The notes: generated by a model not told the origin, from the letters alone. Counted from the first letter of the stretch, positions 21,338 to 32,029 are shown. The stretch is 64,000 nucleotides of DNA from Argyresthia goedartella (GCA_949825045.1 OX463813.1:7068001-7132000); one strand, 5' to 3'. Program-made: numbers and translations.

Positions 21338-21431
21338 TATACTAGTTATTGCGCACTGCCTACCTGCCTATTACAAATTAAAGGAAATAATATTGTAATA
21401 GGCAGGTAGGCAGTGCGCAATAACTAGTATA
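21338..21431. repeat. Perfect 39-bp inverted repeat (hairpin) with 16-base loop
   Basis: Arms 21338-21376 and 21393-21431 are exact reverse complements, starting TATACTAGTTATTGCGCACT. The hairpin lies 57 bp from the mariner right end. It may be a folded-back insertion, a tiny MITE or a small-RNA precursor; nothing distinguishes these by sequence alone. Confidence 0.9.
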
Positions 21432-21599
21432 AATAAAATGCCAAGGAATGAATTAAATACTTGTAAAATAAAGACAGTTAACTACTGAATAAGTACTACA
21501 TACACTTTACATATAAATACATACAATAACTTTTACGAAAGAGAGAGGAAGTGCTCTTTAATACGTTTCTAAAAAGAGAAAGGAGTGGGATATACTCGT

Positions 21600-21775
21600 A
21601 CTTAGGTAACGTAATTTTTTTGCCTGTTCTCTACATTGGAGAAGGAGGGCGATGAACTCTTGATTTTTAAATCTCTTCTAAACATTGGTTGTGTTTAAGT
21701 AAAACAAATATTACAATAACAATTATTATAAATAATGTGCAGGAATAAATAATTACGAATTTATTAAGGTAATAC
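21600..21775 (-). mobile_element. CR1 3'-UTR fragment
   Basis: GTAATTTTTTTGCCTGTTCT, GGAGAAGGAGGGCG and AATAAATAATTACGAATTTA match the CR1 3' UTR at 56440-56600 with small deletions. Confidence 0.65.
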
Positions 21776-21794
21776 GAAAAAAATATGGGGCTTT

Positions 21795-22090
21795 AACGAA
21801 TCCATTTACTCCACTAAAGTCATCTACAGGTTTGATTTTTGGGATAATGATAATTGAGTATTTGAATAAGATTCTCACAGAAGGAAAACGCGATTGGATG
21901 AAATTTTCTCGATAGAATTTAATTGCGAAAAGACCTCTAAATTGTTTTATTTATTTCCTGTATTTCTGAAATCCTAACTAATTTAATCGCGGAATTGCAT
22001 TAAACATGTGGATATTATGTATTCGTAAAGTCTCCTTGAAACAATTTTTGACAAAATGGAGTAGTTTATTTTTAAACAATTTTTATGTGG
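21795..22090 (+). repeat. Repeat family C, uninterrupted copy
   Basis: Matches the two halves that flank the CR1 copy at 13.5-14.5 kb: GGAAAACGCGATTGGATG.., then ATTATGTATTCGTAAAGTCT. It serves as an empty-site comparison for that insertion. Confidence 0.6.
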
Positions 22091-22218
22091 TTTGAGTCGA
22101 GCACATTGTTTGCGCTCTCTTATTTTCTTATGTGGTAGTAGTTAACGCTGTCGCTTACATTTACGCTTAACCGCGATTACTGCGTTGAGTTACATTAACG
22201 CCATGCAGTCTTGTCATT

Positions 22219-22305
22219 TATGGAATCTCGAGTTGAACCGGGGTTTGAACCTGTACCTCCCGCGTTAGAAGCGAGCTTGAATCCCTATAGACCACGGAGC
22301 TTAAC
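22219..22305 (-). repeat. tRNA-related SINE head, family 3
   Basis: The minus strand reads CCGTGGTCTATAGGGATTCA (A-box-like) and a B-box-like GGTTCAAACCCCGG. Related to 11299-11380. Confidence 0.5.
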
Positions 22306-22779
22306 TTGCTTCGTCGGGCTCTTGTGCCCAAATTTCGATAATTATTACACGCAACAATACGGTATTTGACTGCTAGTCAAAAAGATACTTTTTAGCAACT
22401 GTCAAAATGGTAATTTTGTCCACGAGTTCTTTGAAATACTGTAAATGCTGTATTTTTAACACAAAATTGAGTTTATAAAATACAACTGCTGGGAGTTGTA
22501 TTTTATTATTGCATACAATTCTGATATTGTCAAACGTTTTTGTTGGAATAGGTTCCGCTTGACACAATTCTAGATTTATTGGACTACCTTGTCAAATACC
22601 GTATTACATGCATTAGCCGCTAGTAATAAAGCCATGTGTATCAGTAAAATTAGCAACTCGATTCGGGTGGTTGAAATCTGGGTCATAACCATATTAAAAT
22701 AAAGTTCATAACAGCTCACACTGCAACATGGCTGTAACTCAGTGACTGCGGCAGAACATTGCAAACATTCTGTGTTTTT
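22306..22779. other. Spacer with a weak CR1-like remnant
   Basis: The minus strand at about 22373-22450 encodes YFKELVDKITILTVAKKYLF, reminiscent of the CR1 C-terminal FKEIDILTVASQFIF block, but short and isolated. The rest is unrecognised. Confidence 0.35.
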
Positions 22780-23181
22780 AGGGTTCCGTACCCGAAGGGT
22801 TCCAAACGGGACCCTATTACTAAGACTCCGCTGTCCGTCCGTCCGTCTGTCACCAGGCTGTATCTCACGAACCGTGATAGTTAGACAGTTGAAATTTTCA
22901 CAGATGATGTATTTATGTTGCCGCTATAACAACAAATACTAAAAAACAGGATAAAAGAAATATTTAAGGGGGCTCCCATACAACAATTCTTTCAATACCA
23001 CATACAAACTTATGGATGCACCTGGTTACGTACATGGAGTGTGAAAGTAACCGCACCAATAACTATGTAAACAATATTTTGCTGTGTAAAATCCAAACTA
23101 TTCACTCCACACCATCGCTTCCATTGAACGGTGGTACGGAACCCTTCGTGCGCGATTTAGACTCGCACTTGACCGGTTTTT
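22780..23181 (+). repeat. Repeat family A, full copy
   Basis: Starts AGGGTTCCGTACCCGAAGGG and ends TTGACCGGTTTTT. Most similar to the 3187 copy (shared TACATGGAGTGTGAAAGTAA and ATCGCTTCCATTGAACGG). Confidence 0.88.
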
Positions 23182-23364
23182 ATTTATTTCTTCAAAAAAT
23201 AACTTAATTTCAAACACATAGTTTTAAAATATTTTGAATACCTATTTTTGACGTAAGTACCATATCAATATTATTTTTAGATCCCAAGAAATAGCAAGTT
23301 TTAGGAGAAAAGTTTTTTTTTTCACATAGTCCCCATTGATATTTGATGTTTTCAAACGAGACAA

Positions 23365-23608
23365 GACGACCCGAATAGCCGAGTCGGCAGTGACCCTGCC
23401 TACGAAGCCAAGGGTCCCGGGTTCGAGTCCCGGTGGGGGCAAATATTTGTTTGATGAGAACGGATGTTTGTACCCTAGTCATGGTTGTTTATCTATCTAA
23501 GTATAATATTTATCTATATAAGTATGTGTATCGTTGTCTAGTACCCAAGATACAGGGAATCCTAGTTTGGGGCTAGATCAATGTGTGTAAATAGTGTCCA
23601 AGGTATTA
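23365..23608 (+). mobile_element. tRNA-derived SINE (family 1)
   Basis: Begins GACGACCCGAATAGCCGAGT; GGGTTCGAGTCCCGGTGGGG supplies the B box; the tail is AAGGTATTATTATT(ATT)n. It is a clean, full-length copy with a trinucleotide tail. Confidence 0.9.
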
Positions 23609-23829
23609 TTATTATTATTATTATATTATAAACACAGATAAAAACCCTTCGGCCACTTTCGTAACCAAAGGTCCGAAACCAGTCTAAAAATAGAATTATT
23701 TTTCTTGTTAGGAAACCTGGTTTCGCATAAAGAAAAATAATTCTGTTTTATAAACTGGTTTCGAATAAGGATTGAAAAAAGGGATGTCTTCAAAATGTAT
23801 TTTCGGGACTTGGAAAGTGTCTGTCTTTG

Positions 23830-24030
23830 ACGACCTCTGTGGTGTAGCGGTTGTGGCTCTGCCTACCATGCGAGAGGTCCCGGGTTCAATCCCCGGCTGG
23901 GGGTGAAAAAAACCCAGGTCTTGTATGTTTATATGTGTGTGACGTCGATGTTTCTGGTTCCCACGACACAGGGTATCCTAGTGTGGGGCCAGACGCAATG
24001 TATGTGCCTGTATGTAACTGTTAATTTTTT
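23830..24030 (+). mobile_element. tRNA-derived SINE (family 2), joined to family 1
   Basis: Box A region GTGGTGTAGCGGTTGTGGCT, box B GGTTCAATCCCCGGC, then GTGTGACGTCGATGTTTCTG and ACAGGGTATCCTAGTGTGGG. A reverse copy lies at 54063-54246 and a tail remnant at 28757-28822. It runs straight into a family 1 SINE at 24031. Confidence 0.82.
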
Positions 24031-24284
24031 TGACGAACCGAATGTCCGAGTCGGCAGTGACCCTGCCTCGAATCCAAGGGTCCCGGGTTCGAGTCCCGGT
24101 GGGGGCAAATATTTGTTTGATGAGAACGGATGTTTGTACCCTAGTCATGGTTGTTTATCTATCTAAGTATAATATTTATCTATATAAGTATGTGTTGTGT
24201 ATCGTTGTCTAGTACCCAAGATACAGGGAATCCTAGTTTGGGGCTAGATCAATGTGTGTAAAATAGTGTCCAAGGTATTAATAT
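24031..24284 (+). mobile_element. tRNA-derived SINE (family 1), directly after family 2
   Basis: Begins TGACGAACCGAATGTCCGAG with the GGGTTCGAGTCCCGGTGGGG B-box region and ends GTGTCCAAGGTATTAATATT. The family 2 unit precedes it without spacer. Confidence 0.88.
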
Positions 24285-24689
24285 TATTATGTTTATATCT
24301 TCTTTAATAGGAATTGCGCTACAAAGATGGATATTTGACAGAATTTGACGTTACCCAACATCGAAACCGTCACCAAGCAAGCAAGCAACTTTAAAATAAC
24401 AAAGTCTTTATGTCGCCAACTTCGCGAAAGGGACCGAAATACGTCCAGGATTAGACTAAACGGAACTGCTATTCCTGGATGTGGCAAACGGTGTAGAACC
24501 CAAAATAATTACCCACGTACAAAGCTGAATCGTGTCGCCAGACTGAGTTTAGACTACGCAAGTCTTACGATATTATATGGCTTATGTTTAAACGATTACC
24601 AAAAATGCACCTATTTTACTACCAATAAATTCGAAATGACTGCCAGAATGGATAAATGTCCACCAAATTGTGTTTGGATAAATGATCAT
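24285..24689. other. Unrecognised stretch with a 124-codon ORF
   Basis: A plus-strand ORF at 24345-24719 (start MTLPNIETVTKQASNFKITK, six cysteines) has no motif I recognise and its end lies in a MITE remnant. It could be chance or an old transposon piece; no function is proposed. Confidence 0.3.
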
Positions 24690-24840
24690 CAAACTTCTTT
24701 TTATGTTTTGTGTACTTAAGTTTATGTTTTAAGTATTTTTGTTGTTCTTACATGTTCAACCTAACACGAAGGATAAAGGGGGCTTCGCTTCGCTCACCCC
24801 CTTTACCCTTCACCTGTATTTTGCCCCGATATTTGCAACT
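24690..24840 (+). repeat. MITE family B, internal fragment
   Basis: TTTATGTTTTAAGTATTTTT, CCTAACACGAAGGATAAAGG and GGGCTTCGCTTCGCTCACCC match the family B body; both terminal repeats are missing. Confidence 0.7.
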
Positions 24841-24974
24841 TTTGGTGTTCATTTATCCATTTTGGGTAGGAAAAAAATATTTTGGTTATCATTATATTTG
24901 TTGCCCTATTATATTTACTATAAGCCCTATTTTGACTAAAAAACCTGATTTAATAATCGTTTATGTGGCTAATC

Positions 24975-25330
24975 AATAATGCCTAATTATGTACAGTTAC
25001 ATACACTAGTTTATCTACACACATATCATAAGCTCTCTATGATGTGTTCAGGAACCGCATGTTCGACCGGCATTGTGGCATTGATCATTGCTCTGAAGTT
25101 GTTTAGCTTGCACAAAAGTACCAACCTCACAGACAAACTAGGGGTGGCAGGCAGGCGGGCGCCGGCGTTCGAAATTTTAATGTCATAATTTGTCGAAAAT
25201 TGATACATTATGGTCATAATGTACAAATTTGATGAGTTTTTACCAAATAGTTTTACATTATGCTGGTCTTAACGTGCGGTTTTTGGACGCAGTAAAGAGG
25301 GTTTATGATACGTGTGTAGATAAATAGTAA
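24975..25330 (-). mobile_element. MITE family D (fold-back), copy without its palindromic end
   Basis: Terminal inverted repeats GTTTATCTACACACATATCA and GGTTTATGATACGTGTGTAG flank a core with GGGTGGCAGGCAGGCG and TACATTATGGTCATAATGTA. It lacks most of the CTCGAG-containing hairpin segment that follows the other three copies. Confidence 0.78.
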
Positions 25331-25429
25331 ATACGCGGTCAACATGAGTTCAATCGATCCTCAGTTGAACGTGTTCAAGTTCAAGTATGTTTTTTTATTT
25401 TCTGTAAATATTAACGTATGTTTAGAAAA

Positions 25430-25865
25430 CGTATTTTTTTTGTCTTCTCTATTGGGCCTGGTGGGAGAAGCAGGGCGAAGAATTTCCTACAGATTGATTT
25501 TAGATGGTTTTAATAAATAGGTTGTTTTTAACTAGTACAAATATAATTTATTATTATAAGTAATATGCGGGGATAAATATTTACAAAATTATTATGCAAG
25601 TCCTGTTTTGTTTCCATGCACACTTGTCATGTATTTAATCTTGAACTTAGTAAAATCCCTTTTTAGATAAAGTGGCTTTAACATGGCTTTTAAATTGCTC
25701 AAAGGGCTATTTCAAAATCTCCACAGGTATCCTGTTGTAGCAGAGAATGCGTTGACCCTTGAAAGAATTGCTAACTTTCCCGAGTTTAAGCCATAACTAT
25801 AGCCATCGCTAATTTTAGAAAATATTGAAAGGTTTTTGCTTGCGTCGATACATTATATTTTCTAA
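25430..25865 (-). mobile_element. CR1 3'-end fragment
   Basis: GTCTTCTCTATTGGGCC.., GTAAAATCCCTTTTTAGATA and TTTCAAAATCTCCACAGGTA match the end of ORF2 and the 3' UTR of CR1 with about a fifth of positions changed: an old copy. Confidence 0.75.
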
Positions 25866-25924
25866 AATAAATTGATTTGCTACAGTAATCGTAAAAAGTA
25901 AAAAAGTAATGTTAACATATGAAA

Positions 25925-26360
25925 TAATCACAGTCTACTTGCGCCCCGGATTAGATTCGCAAAGGTTAGCAATTCTTTTCTCTGCTACAACAAGATACCT
26001 CTGGAGATCTTGAAATTGCCATTGCGCAATTTAAAAACCATGTTGAAGCAACATTGTCGAAAAAGGGATATTACAATGTTCAAGATTACTTAAATGACGG
26101 GACTGTATGGGGTTAATCTGGCTCAACACAGACATTGCTGTTAATAATTTTGTAATTATTTATTCTTGCTTATTAATTATGATAATGATATTATGATATT
26201 TGTATTAGTTAAGCAAAAGCAATTTTTAAAAGAGATCTAAAAATCAATCTGCGGGAGTTTCTACGCCCTGCTTCTCCCACAGTGGTCCATTGCAGAGAAG
26301 AGGCAAAAAATTACGATATGTAAATATCTACAGTAATAAAGATATTTGGAATTTGGAATC
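25925..26360 (+). mobile_element. CR1 3'-end fragment, inverted relative to its neighbour
   Basis: TCTCTGCTACAACAAGATAC, CGAAAAAGGGATATTACAAT and GGGAGTTTCTACGCCCTGCT match the same CR1 region as 25430-25865 in the other direction, giving a roughly 900-bp imperfect inverted repeat. Confidence 0.82.
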
Positions 26361-26384
26361 ATCATAAAAAAACTCGGGAGTATG

Positions 26385-26690
26385 TGCGTTTCAAATTTTA
26401 AATGGCTCGAATAGCTCTTTTCTGTAATTATAGACAAATATTTGAATATCCGCTGCTGCAACAAGTTACCATATGATATGAATAGTGTCATATGGAAACT
26501 ACCGATTATACACATGATTTCAGAATTTCTATTTAATAGAATCCCATGTTTACAGTTTTGCAGATACAAGTCACAAAAATCTGTGTTTTCTCAGAGGGAG
26601 GAACGAGGAATACCTAGACATAGTATAACCTCCTATAGTATTGCTGTAGCCACATCCGTGTTTTGTCGGATATCTTTAATAATACCTAAT
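26385..26690 (-). mobile_element. CR1 ORF2 fragment with inserted or rearranged sequence
   Basis: GCTCGAATAGCTCTTTTCTG, TTTGAATATCCGCTGCTGCA and GTAGCCACATCCGTGTTTTG correspond to CR1 ORF2 positions near 57010-57150. About 110 bases between them do not match. Confidence 0.65.
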
Positions 26691-26696
26691 AATAAT

Positions 26697-26942
26697 AATA
26701 CCTTGGGCACTATTTACACACATTGATATTGCCACAAACTAGGATTCCCTGTATCTTGGGTACTAGACAACGATACACATACCTATATAGATAAATATTA
26801 TACTTAGATAGATAAACAAACACGACTAGGGTACAAACATCCGTACTCATCAAATTAATATTTGCTCCCACCGAGACTCGAACCCGGGACCCTTGGCTTC
26901 GTAGGCAGGGTCACTGCCGACTCGGCCATTCGGGGCGTCAAC
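26697..26942 (-). mobile_element. tRNA-derived SINE (family 1)
   Basis: The minus strand reads GACGCCCCGAATGGCCGAGT, B-box region GGGTTCGAGTCTCGGTGGGA, tail AATAGTGCCCAAGGTATTAT. Somewhat diverged. Confidence 0.87.
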
Positions 26943-27061
26943 GTGGAACAAAGCCACATTAAAACATTAAAAAACATAGCGTCATATCTTTTCCGATACG
27001 CGGTGGCACTGTTGAGGTGTCAAAACGAACGTCAAATTAAATTACTTTAATTTTCGGAGGG

Positions 27062-27314
27062 AAATATTAAACTGCACATCAAAAATACTGATTTGCACAC
27101 CAAATATCAGGGAAAAATGCTGCGGTGGCTTAGGTGAACGGTAAAGGGGGTGGGCGATGCGAAGCCCCCTTTATCCTTCGTGTTAGGTTGAACATGCAAG
27201 AAGAAGAAAAAAATACTCAAGACACAAAATTGAGTACACAAAAAATATTTAAAACATAAAGTGTTTTTGCTGATCCTTTTTTGCTGTGCAAATCAGTATT
27301 TTTGGTGTGCGAGT
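27062..27314 (-). mobile_element. MITE family B, full copy
   Basis: Ends TTAAACTGCACATCAAAAAT and AATCAGTATTTTTGGTGTGC are inverted repeats; the body holds GGATAAAGGGGGCTTCGC in reverse. Confidence 0.83.
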
Positions 27315-27365
27315 GGCGAGTATTTAAATACTAGCCATTTTCGGACACGAGTTACGATTTAAATA

Positions 27366-27834
27366 ACGTTTATCTACACACGTATCATAAACCCTCTTTA
27401 CTGCGTACAAAAACCGCACGTTACGATCAGCATAATGTTAAACTACTGGGTAAAAACTCCTTTCTTATCTGAAAAATTACACATTATAACCATAATGTGT
27501 AATTTTTATACATATTATGACATTCAAATTTCGAACGCCGACGCCCGCCTGCGTGCCGCCCCTAGTTTGTCTGTGAAGTTGGTAATACAGAACAAGCTAA
27601 ACAACTGCAGAGGCACAATGCCGGTCAAACACATTGAGTTACATTTACTTATGCGGTTCCTGAACACGTCAAAGAGAGCTTATGATTTATGTGTAGATAA
27701 ACTAGTGTATGTAACTGTACATAATTAGGCATTAAAACTCTCGAGTGATATTATTATGAAACTCGCCTTCGGCTCGTTTCATAAACCCACTCTCGAGTAT
27801 TAATGCCCTCCATTATGTAGCAGTCACATAAACT
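27366..27834 (+). mobile_element. MITE family D (fold-back), full copy
   Basis: Begins GTTTATCTACACACGTATCA and the inverted end GCTTATGATTTATGTGTAGA is followed by CATAATTAGGCATTAAAACT, then a hairpin (GAAACTCGCCTTCGGCTCGTTTC between CTCGAG motifs) and GTAGCAGTCACATAAACTAC. The inner segment CATTATAACCATAATG is also palindromic. It is non-coding, with copies at 25.0, 45.4 and 53.0 kb. Confidence 0.83.
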
Positions 27835-28391
27835 ACTATTATTGCTTTCTGTTCTTTGCAAGTAAAAGACGTCTTTATTTTATCTTCGTAAGTCGGTGAG
27901 AGATTATGTTATTCAAGCATCAACTGGTTGCGCTGAGCTGGTCCATTTAGCAATTATCCGATTGTCGCTACCCACATCCTAAACTATCAAGAAAGGGACC
28001 AGCAGAATCTTCCAACACTCAAGGTATACTTAACTCAATATTGCACCATCATTTTATAGACTGGGAGATATGAGAATTGACGAAGTTGGTTTTTAAGTCA
28101 TCGGAAAACCATTCAAATTAATACTTTTTTTCCACTTTACGGAACAAAATATTCTTCAGACACGATTCAATTCTTTTGCGATAAGTTTATAGCAGATAGA
28201 TCAGAAATATCGGAAGACAGGAAATCACCGTAATAACTCAAGGAAATTCCCGTATCCGATCGGTAAATGCAACCGGATCGATTGAGGGAAGCGAGCTCCG
28301 AAGAAATATGGAGGTCGCGGAATCTTGCTTTATTTCTGGACGTTTATCGATTGTCAATGAAAAAGACACAATTTAACTGAAATGTATATAA
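27835..28391. other. Spacer, nothing recognised
   Basis: AT-rich intronic sequence of the MAM-domain gene; no ORF or shared repeat seen. Confidence 0.4.
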
Positions 28392-28518
28392 GTACCGTAA
28401 AAGGGGGCTAAATGGAATTGAGGGGCTCATTGGAACTAATAGAAAGTGCAGCCAAATCTGCATTTTGTATTAGTTCCAATTAGCCCCTCAATTCCAAATA
28501 CCCCCCTTTTACCGGTAC
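28392..28518. repeat. Imperfect long inverted repeat (hairpin MITE)
   Basis: Arms of about 58 bp start GTACCGTAAAAGGGGG and, inverted, GTACCGGTAAAAGGGG. They share GGAATTGAGGGGCT and TTGGAACTAATA, with an 8-base loop. The layout is that of a small palindromic MITE in the intron of the MAM gene. Confidence 0.82.
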
Positions 28519-28756
28519 TCGATTTCATAAAACCTCAACTACTCGATTATTCAGGGTACACGTAGCTAGAGTGAAGTCTTCAAGTCTACTTCAATGTGAA
28601 AAGGTGTTTTTTTTTTTTCACATTATGGCTAAGGTATAGTTGAAAAATGTATGGATTGGGTTCTGATGCTGATTTGAGCCATTGATTATTCAAAAATACA
28701 AAATACGATATTTTCAAAGGGAGGGTGATGCAAACTTGTATTTGACTTTATTTTTT

Positions 28757-28822
28757 TAATCACAGGGTAACCTAATGTGGTGGAGTCAGAAACAATGTAT
28801 GTGTCTGTATGTACATAGTTGT
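28757..28822 (+). repeat. SINE family 2 tail remnant
   Basis: ATCACAGGGTAACCTAATGT and ACAATGTATGTGTCTGTATG match the 3' half of the family 2 SINE. Confidence 0.6.
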
Positions 28823-28879
28823 GTTTATGTACACTGATACGGAAATATTATTTTAACTATTTAATTAATATTATCTCAC

Positions 28880-29489
28880 CATTGGGGTCTCCGTCAGCAT
28901 CAGCCGTCGGTCCAGAGAACTCCAGCTCTCTGATCGTCTCGTTCATCCTCTGCACATCCTCAGCGTTCATCACCTTGAAGCCGAGACCATGACTCGATAC
29001 TGTGTCGTTCCATTGCCATGTACACAAATCCATGCCCGACGATGAGTTCTCGAAATTGCAGAAGATCCCACTGATTCGTGGGACATAGTTGTTTTTGTTG
29101 ACAGCCTCGTAAGTTGGCCCTTCTTGGCGTAACTCTTTTATCTTCTTGTTGAGGGAGTTGGTGTCGTTATCGCCAGCCTTCATTGCGATGGCTCCTTCGT
29201 TGTCGTTCATCATATCGTTTTGGGCTTTGTGCTCTCGGTTCATCTTGAGGATCTGGTTGATGTTGCTCGCGTCTTTACTGCGTCTGCGGGATTTTCTGTC
29301 GTCGGTTTTGTTGAGGAGGCTGGTGAGCTCGTGGAACGACCCACGACTAGGGTCTGGGTGGGCGGACCGAGGCTTGGCCTTTTCCGCCGCCACGGTTTTC
29401 TTCGCTTTAGTTTGTTTTTCGACCTCATGTTGGACCGCGCTGAGAGCGATCGTTATTACCGCAAGTATTATTATACCTCTGAGCGCCAT
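28880..29489 (-). CDS. First coding exon of a secreted MAM-domain protein (host gene)
   Basis: From ATG 29489 the product begins MALRGIIILAVITIALSAVQ, a signal peptide. A charged, probably disordered region follows (Lys/Glu-rich; repeated Asn/Asp at about residues 95-125), then at about 150-160 GIFCNFENSSSGMDLCTWQW starts a MAM domain, with its paired Cys and the GPTADADGDPNG turn. MAM domains mediate adhesion or protein contacts outside the cell. The exon ends AATG followed by GTGAGATAA, a donor in phase 1, and joins in frame to the exon at 11861-11949. A GTG 14 codons upstream keeps the frame but has no signal-like sequence, so ATG 29489 is preferred. Codon use is more GC-rich than the surrounding transposons. 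The complete protein and its name cannot be determined here. Confidence 0.85.
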
Positions 29490-29700
29490 TAGGAGGGTTG
29501 CGTTCTCAGGCCTTTGGTAACTTGTGGGCACCGCAAAGGGTGGTCAAAGCTATCCGATACAAAAGGGTATTTGGCATTTTGTATTTTGAAATCAACTTTG
29601 GTGTTATTGCGAGATAAAAGATTCATAACAATAGACAATGTAATGTCCGGCACACAGTTTGCGCACTTTGATTTCACACGCATGTAAGCAGTTTAAATTT
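29490..29700 (-). promoter_or_regulatory. Likely 5' leader / upstream region of the MAM gene
   Basis: Unique sequence upstream of the start codon with no repeat match. No clear TATA box or initiator was identified; a further upstream non-coding exon is possible. Confidence 0.3.
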
Positions 29701-32029
29701 AAGTACTATCACTGTTTAGGAGGGCTGGAGGGCTCCGAAGGAACCCCTAAAATAAAGGGCCGGTGCTCGAACTTGGATTTTAGCCAGGGTCCAACAGTGT
29801 TCTCCTCGGTCGGTCGATAAACTTCCGATATGTGCATACATTTTTTCAAACTAAACTTGTCCATCTCCCATAGGGGCACTCACTATCCATTAAGGACGAT
29901 CACCACAACCAAAGCACTTGCACTGTCACTTCGTTGTTCTAGTCTAGAAGTCTCACAACCCTGGAGCAGCGATTACACAGGTAAAAGGGCGATGGACCAC
30001 ACTTATCTGATTACCAGTACGCGACGCACCGGAAAAGCTCTCTACGGCTAATCAAATCACTAACTAACCTCTACTAAAACACTTTTCCTACCGATATCAC
30101 GAATTTTTCACCGCTCAGTAGAGATTATTACGTTTTAGCTGTTCTATAGGATACGATACATGCTTCGCCATCCCAGTCCCGCCACGCAGCGCCACAGCGG
30201 GCATATGGGGAACTAAGTTCCCGTCGACCGAAATAATCATTACTTTTCGCGAGATGTGATCTTGGAGCAGCGTTTCAGGATGCTGCGCAGATGTCCCGCC
30301 TCTGGACCAATCTCGGGCTTCCCGCGCAGGACGTACTGCATAACTCGCCGGAGATCAGTATCGTCCAATTAGGATCACTCGTGGATTGCTTTTCGCGAAG
30401 CGGAAATCTGATTGGTGGAAGATACAATGAAAATTTCCGATTGGCGCATGGCGAAGTTGCTTTGAAAACGTACCAATCGTGTGCCCCTGCCGGAAATTGG
30501 TTGAAAGAATTTCCACAAAGATTTATTTACCCGGTTTGCGGATGGTTGTCGATCTTATTCGGAAATTATATTGTGCTATACCCCTGCCGTGCTGCTACGA
30601 ATATTTGCATCCCGTTTAAAATTAAATAAAACTGCAAACGGATATTTCTGCAATGAAACATTCCGATCAAGTCATTTCAGAAATTCGCTGGCGCTGGGAA
30701 ATTGTGATCGATATGGTCTTTCTTCTTCAGTGCAACTAATGTGAAAATCATGTGAAATTCTAGAAAGACAGATTTTATTTTACGCCCCTAATGTTGGCAT
30801 AGCTAACAATACTGTGAAGTGTGAGTTATTCCAACGCTTTTCCAGTATTCAGCTCTTTTTGTAATGAACCGGAAATAGAATTGAGCTGCTGAGCGAAGAA
30901 TCCTAAAAAAAGAGGTACGATCTGAAATATACTATAAATTCCTTTTTTGGCAACTAATATTTACTAAATTTACGGCTTTTTATACGTAGAATAGATACAT
31001 ATTTTTTATAATAATGATTTATCAGACCGCTTTACCGTAACAGTATTATTTCAGTATTATATTTATTTTGTTTTTCAGATTAGATTATCTTTATTGCAGG
31101 GATTTGACAGTTAAATAAAAAAACACATTTCGGACCGCAGTACCACTCCTTGGGAGTTTTGTTTTGGTGTTGTTGCTCTTGCTATTTTATTATTTATTTA
31201 CGTTGACTAACCAACAAGCCACATAATAACAACTTAATAATTGATAAACGATGCTCTGCAGTGCTAAGTCTGAGACTTGACAGGTTTGCAGTGAATACTT
31301 TAGTCTACGTTTGTTTTCGGTAAGCCTTACTCATAGTTTTTCCTGCAAAAAAAGAGAATACTGTTAAAAATAGAATTGTTAGACCAATCGTCAGGTGTGC
31401 TACCAGATAATTATGATTCACACAGTACTTTTATTGATAGGTATGTAACCATATTTGCGCCCAGTACCTATTTCGATTGTTTGTAGTTGAGTGATTGTTG
31501 ACCCCTATAACTTGCTATGTACTGTACCTACATATTTGATCTAACCAGATCCAACATTTCCATTATTTAATGAGGTCAACAAGACTGCATATCTGTAGCA
31601 TTTTGGGTGAGTTATAAATGATATGCTTGCTTTCACTCACATCTTTTTCCTAGAAGGATTAGTGCCACCACACCAGTGTGAAGGCGATTCTCTGAATAAT
31701 TAAAGACAGTTCCATACAAATTTGTACAGAGTTGTCAAAATTATTCAAAGAATAGTGTTGTCTTACCTTCATACTGGTTGAGGGCAAAGTTGAGAGATAT
31801 TAGCTTGGCCACATATCTTGCTTACCTTAAATGCAATATTGACTTGGACAAGATATTGAAGGAGTAACGAACTGGCAATTATAGGTGCCATAAGGTCACC
31901 GCCCTACTACTAGTACTATAGGCATCTACTGAGATAGATAGATGATGAAGTGGGATGCCTGCTGCACACATGTAGGTGGTCAGTATAGAGTCTGTTACCG
32001 GAAAGGTTGTTTTTTATTAATAGTAGAGT
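29701..32029. other. Long unique intergenic stretch, nothing recognised
   Basis: About 2.3 kb with few matches to the repeat families here. A 112-codon plus ORF (30291-30629) shows no motif and odd composition and is not called. The region lies upstream of the MAM gene and may contain regulatory sequence. Confidence 0.4.

Noticed and set aside
23365..23450. Possible functional tRNA gene
   Set aside because: The same sequence recurs many times with a common 3' tail, so it is a SINE head and not a tRNA gene.
24345..24719. 124-codon ORF with several cysteines
   Set aside because: It ends inside a MITE fragment and shows no known motif; kept only as an unrecognised stretch.
28872..29683. Upstream ORF at 29489-29683 as a separate gene
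   Set aside because: It lies in the leader of the MAM gene in another frame and has no recognisable content.
30291..30629. 112-codon plus-strand ORF upstream of the MAM gene
   Set aside because: No start context, no domain and a composition like random translation; no splice partner found.
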